Source: an uncultured Lachnospiraceae bacterium
GTDB taxonomy: Bacteria; Bacillota; Clostridia; Lachnospirales; Lachnospiraceae
Direction: 5' to 3'
Length of the DNA: 7,463 bases
Assembly: GCA_934370915.1 (NCBI GenBank)
Contig: CAKRNI010000123.1
Coordinates: forward strand, 1-7,463
The notes under the pieces were generated by a model. The model searched no databases and had not been told where the DNA came from. It saw nothing but the letters and a program-made list of their open reading frames with translations. Shown here in pieces: positions 5,509 through 7,463 of this stretch. A program made the position numbers and the translations under genes. Each line of letters starts with the position of its first letter. Within the stretch, counting starts at the first letter, position 1.

Positions 5509-6452
5509 AACGATCAAATATGACAATGTTCCTGCTCATTCTTGTGCTGGCATTTGGCCTCACAGCGTGCGGGAAAGCAAAAAATAACAGGGAAACTGCC
5601 TCCGGGCAGACATCAGAGAGCGGGACGTTACTGTCCGCGGAGCCGGGAGATGCCAAAGAAGCAGCAGACCTGTATCAAAAGCTGATGCAGAAGGAGGAGG
5701 AAATTCAGTCAGCCAATGCAACGCTCTGGGAAAAGCTGTTCCTGACGATCGATAAAGACCAGGTGGTAAGCGGAGACAATAATAATTACGGCGATTTTCT
5801 TCTGAAGGCGATCGAAGCTGCAAAGGATCAATTTACAGCAGATGAGTTGAAAATTCTGAATGACGGAGCGGGACAGATCCGGGAGATCGAGGAAAAGCTG
5901 ATGACTCTGGAGGAGAAATATCCGGATTGTGTCAAGATGCCGGGGGAAGGTGAGAATGTTGCGGCGGGAAGTGCTGAGAGCGGTCAGGAAAAGTTCCCAG
6001 ACTTTCAGGGAAAGGATCTCGATGGCAAGGATGTAAACAGCAATGAACTCTTTTCCGGCAATACCGTAACTGTCGTGAATTTCTGGTTTACGACCTGCAA
6101 GCCCTGTGTCGGAGAGCTTGCGGATCTGGACGCGCTGAATCAGGAGCTGGCGCAAAAGGGCGGTGCGGTCGTAGGGATCAATGCATTTACGCTGGACGGC
6201 GATGAGGGTGCGATTGCCGAGGCGAAGGAGATCCTGTCAAAAAAGGGAGCAGCCTATCAGAATCTCTGGTTTGACTCCGACAGCGATGCCGGTCGTTTTA
6301 CTGCCGGACTGTACGCATTCCCAACGACCTATGTCGTTGATCAGAACGGGAACATCGTGGGACAGCCGATCGTAGGCGCGGTCACATCCCCGGAGCAGAC
6401 GAAAGCGCTCCATGCCCTGATCGAGCAGGCGCTTGCAAACGGTAAATCATGA
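5505..6452 (+). CDS. TlpA-like thioredoxin-fold lipoprotein with a helical N-terminal extension
   Basis: A 315-residue exported lipoprotein. The start ATG at 5505 overlaps the previous stop as ATGA and has GGAG at 5494-5497; an earlier in-frame ATG at 5406 lies inside the polyferredoxin gene and would place 33 basic residues before the signal peptide, so it is rejected. MKRSN, a hydrophobic core and the lipobox LTAC give lipidation at Cys22. Residues about 50-145 are charged and helical, with Cys142 at the end (KYPDC). Residues about 163-310 form a TlpA/ResA-like thioredoxin domain: FPDFQGKDLDGK, VVNFWFTTCKPC with redox Cys198 and Cys201, and FPTTYVVD with the cis-proline Pro273. It should act on disulfides outside the membrane, most likely as reductant receiving electrons through the cassette. 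A CcdA/DsbD membrane donor is not in view. It is the last gene before a strong terminator. Confidence 0.92.
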   Translation: MKRSNMTMFLLILVLAFGLTACGKAKNNRETASGQTSESGTLLSAEPGDAKEAADLYQKLMQKEEEIQSANATLWEKLFLTIDKDQVVSGDNNNYGDFLLKAIEAAKDQFTADELKILNDGAGQIREIEEKLMTLEEKYPDCVKMPGEGENVAAGSAESGQEKFPDFQGKDLDGKDVNSNELFSGNTVTVVNFWFTTCKPCVGELADLDALNQELAQKGGAVVGINAFTLDGDEGAIAEAKEILSKKGAAYQNLWFDSDSDAGRFTAGLYAFPTTYVVDQNGNIVGQPIVGAVTSPEQTKALHALIEQALANGKS

Positions 6453-6460
6453 TATGAAAA

Positions 6461-6510
6461 AGCAGGGACAGATGAATTTTGAAGGTTCGTCTGCCCCTGC
6501 TTCTCTTTTA
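6461..6510 (+). terminator. Strong rho-independent terminator of the redox cassette
   Basis: AGCAGGG (6461-6467) pairs with CCCTGCT (6495-6501), and CAGATGAA (6469-6476) pairs with TTCGTCTG (6486-6493), with one A-C mismatch between and a nine-base loop. TCTCTTTTA follows. The other strand shows the same stem followed by TTTTTC, so the terminator may work in both directions. It starts nine bases after the lipoprotein stop codon. Confidence 0.9.
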
Positions 6511-6680
6511 TAAATGTCTCGTTTTGAAGTTCTATTCGGCTTCGGAAGTAAGGAAGCGTAGGGGATCTCCATCAGCATCTTTTCGAGCTGACCGGAAACT
6601 TTATCGTCATTTGCAAGGAGAATATGGATCACACTGTTTACATTTTCATAAATCTCTTTTATACTTGGTAAGTATGCGTT
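6511..6680 (-). pseudogene. Possible decayed gene fragment, antisense, unidentified
   Basis: On the minus strand an open frame from 6680 leftward encodes about 56 residues before reaching the terminator, including the stretches LPSIKEIYENVNSVIHILL and SGQLEKMLMEIPYASLLPKP. Its composition and codons (CTG ATG GAG ATC and similar) look like real protein, but an in-frame stop at 6681-6683 precedes it. It has no ribosome binding site and its end runs into the terminator. A plus-strand promoter overlaps it. I do not recognise the protein. It may be a remnant of a lost gene or chance. Confidence 0.22.
6637..6665 (+). promoter_or_regulatory. Promoter of the PfkB-family kinase gene
   Basis: TTTACA (6637-6642) and TATACT (6660-6665) are exactly 17 bases apart. 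Transcription should start near 6672, leaving a leader of about 180 nt before the kinase ATG. Confidence 0.72.
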
Positions 6681-6852
6681 TTACAGGATAAAGCGAAGAA
6701 AAGCAAAGCTGGCAATGTGACAGCCAAAATACAGGAAGTAATCTGCGGACAACCGGTAAGTGATATCCGGAGAAGGATATTCGGGCTGGCCGGGAGTGCC
6801 GGAGGCAGATGGCATTCCATATGACAAAGGAAAGTGAAAAAGGAGAAGTACG
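6672..6852 (+). promoter_or_regulatory. Long leader of the kinase gene with hairpins
   Basis: The leader contains a perfect seven-pair hairpin, GATATCC-ggagaa-GGATATT (6762-6781), which can hold a GGAG in its loop. It also has CCGG-gagtg-CCGG (6790-6802), and GCTG/CAGC near 6710-6725. The kinase ribosome binding site AAGGAG lies at 6840-6845. No terminator precedes the gene and I recognise no known riboswitch, so any regulation would be at translation or RNA stability. Confidence 0.35.
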
Positions 6853-7463
6853 ATGGGAATTGTAGTGATCGGTGACGTGTTTATTGACATCAAGGGGTAT
6901 TCCCTATCACCATATATCCCGCAGGGAAGAAATGCAGGAACGGTGATTCAGATCCACGGCGGCGTTGCGAGAAATGTGGCGGAGAATATCGCGAATATTG
7001 AATTACAGCCGACTTTTATCAGCGCAGTGGACGATAACGCCATGGGTGAGGATGTGATCCAGAAATTAAAACGCCACAAGGTCGAGACCAAGTATATCAG
7101 GAAGGTTCCGAACGGCATGGGAACCTGGCTTGCAGTTTTTGACAATGAGGGCGATGTGGTGGCATCCATCTCAAAGAGACCGGATCATAAGCCGATCGAG
7201 CAGATCTTAGATGAGTACGGGGACGAGATCTTTAAGGATGCGGACAGCATCGCGATCGAGATCGATACCGACAAGGAAATCGTAAAAAAGACCTTCATGT
7301 ATGCAGAAAAGTACCACAAAGAGGTCTATGCCCTCGTATCAAATATGACGATCGCAGTGGAGAGAAGAGATTTCCTCCGCAGGACGGCATGCTTTGTGTG
7401 CAATCAGCAGGAGGCAGGAATCCTGTTCTCGGAAGATTATGACTACATGACTCCGGCAGAGTT
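6853..7463 (+). CDS. PfkB-family carbohydrate/nucleoside kinase, N-terminal 203 residues (partial)
   Basis: An open frame from ATG at 6853, seven bases after AAGGAG (6840-6845), continues past the window end. It begins MGIVVIGDVFIDIKGY, a beta strand with the substrate-side Asp typical of ribokinase-like enzymes. Residues 36-47 (GGVARNVAENIA) match the first PfkB signature, and Asn184-x-x-Glu187 (CNQQEAG) matches the NxxE magnesium/phosphate motif. The second signature with the catalytic Asp (GAGD type) lies beyond the edge and cannot be checked. These cytoplasmic enzymes phosphorylate sugars or nucleosides with ATP. The GGVARNxAEN form and short lid region recall pseudouridine kinase (PsuK), but that is a weak hint and substrates such as ribose, fructose or other nucleosides remain open. 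It has its own promoter after a terminator, so it starts a separate unit. Confidence 0.9.
   Translation, partial: MGIVVIGDVFIDIKGYSLSPYIPQGRNAGTVIQIHGGVARNVAENIANIELQPTFISAVDDNAMGEDVIQKLKRHKVETKYIRKVPNGMGTWLAVFDNEGDVVASISKRPDHKPIEQILDEYGDEIFKDADSIAIEIDTDKEIVKKTFMYAEKYHKEVYALVSNMTIAVERRDFLRRTACFVCNQQEAGILFSEDYDYMTPAE

Noticed and set aside
5709..6155. 148-codon antisense frame within the lipoprotein gene
   Set aside because: A shadow of the coding strand with no ribosome binding site and no recognisable domain.
6680..6780. Resemblance of the kinase leader to a c-di-GMP-I (GEMM) riboswitch (GCAAAGC and a later GGAAG...ACCGG)
   Set aside because: The core GACGCAAAGC, the CTAA segment and the pairing of the two helices are not present; only short fragments agree.
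6809..6865. Eighteen-codon frame overlapping the kinase start
   Set aside because: Its GGAGG is only three bases from the ATG, and the kinase has a properly spaced AAGGAG of its own.

Overview
The window looks like chromosome of a Gram-positive anaerobe of the class Clostridia, most probably Lachnospiraceae (a gut commensal type). The reasons are near-canonical sigma-A promoters, strong AAGGAG-type ribosome binding sites, moderate GC with GC-rich third positions, a pan-type RNA leader, and a CD1871A-type CXXC microprotein next to a polyferredoxin and a TlpA lipoprotein. The genus cannot be fixed from sequence alone. No tRNA, rRNA, CRISPR array, insertion sequence or phage gene was seen.

Left part (1-3373, minus strand). 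The window opens inside a pantothenate (coenzyme A precursor) operon read leftward. A promoter at 736-763 starts a leader of about 210 nt that carries two hairpins of the same unusual design and a rho-independent terminator just before panD. panD (aspartate decarboxylase) follows, then the first ten codons of a gene that is probably panC. Upstream of this operon lie an M42 metallopeptidase with its own promoter, and then a sodium-coupled NSS/SNF-family amino-acid transporter.

Middle (3374-3676). A divergent control region separates the transporter from an XRE-type regulator read rightward. The transporter side holds a promoter and a highly structured leader of about 110 nt that matches no riboswitch I recognise. 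The regulator side holds its own promoter preceded by a nine-base direct repeat with a 31-bp period, a plausible operator.

Right part (3677-6510, plus strand). After the XRE regulator comes a tightly packed three-gene redox cassette: a 48-residue TTG-initiated membrane peptide with a C-terminal CLEC motif (too small for normal gene callers), a NapH/NosR-like membrane polyferredoxin with many cysteines, and a TlpA-like thioredoxin lipoprotein. The genes overlap by 8 and 4 bases and end at a strong terminator. The simplest reading is a cytoplasm-to-outside electron relay that feeds an extracytoplasmic thiol/disulfide protein without a CcdA/DsbD partner in view. This is the best candidate for an under-described system here.

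Far right (6511-7463). A 340-base gap holds a clear promoter, a long leader with hairpins and a possible decayed antisense gene fragment. A PfkB-family sugar/nucleoside kinase follows and runs off the end of the window.
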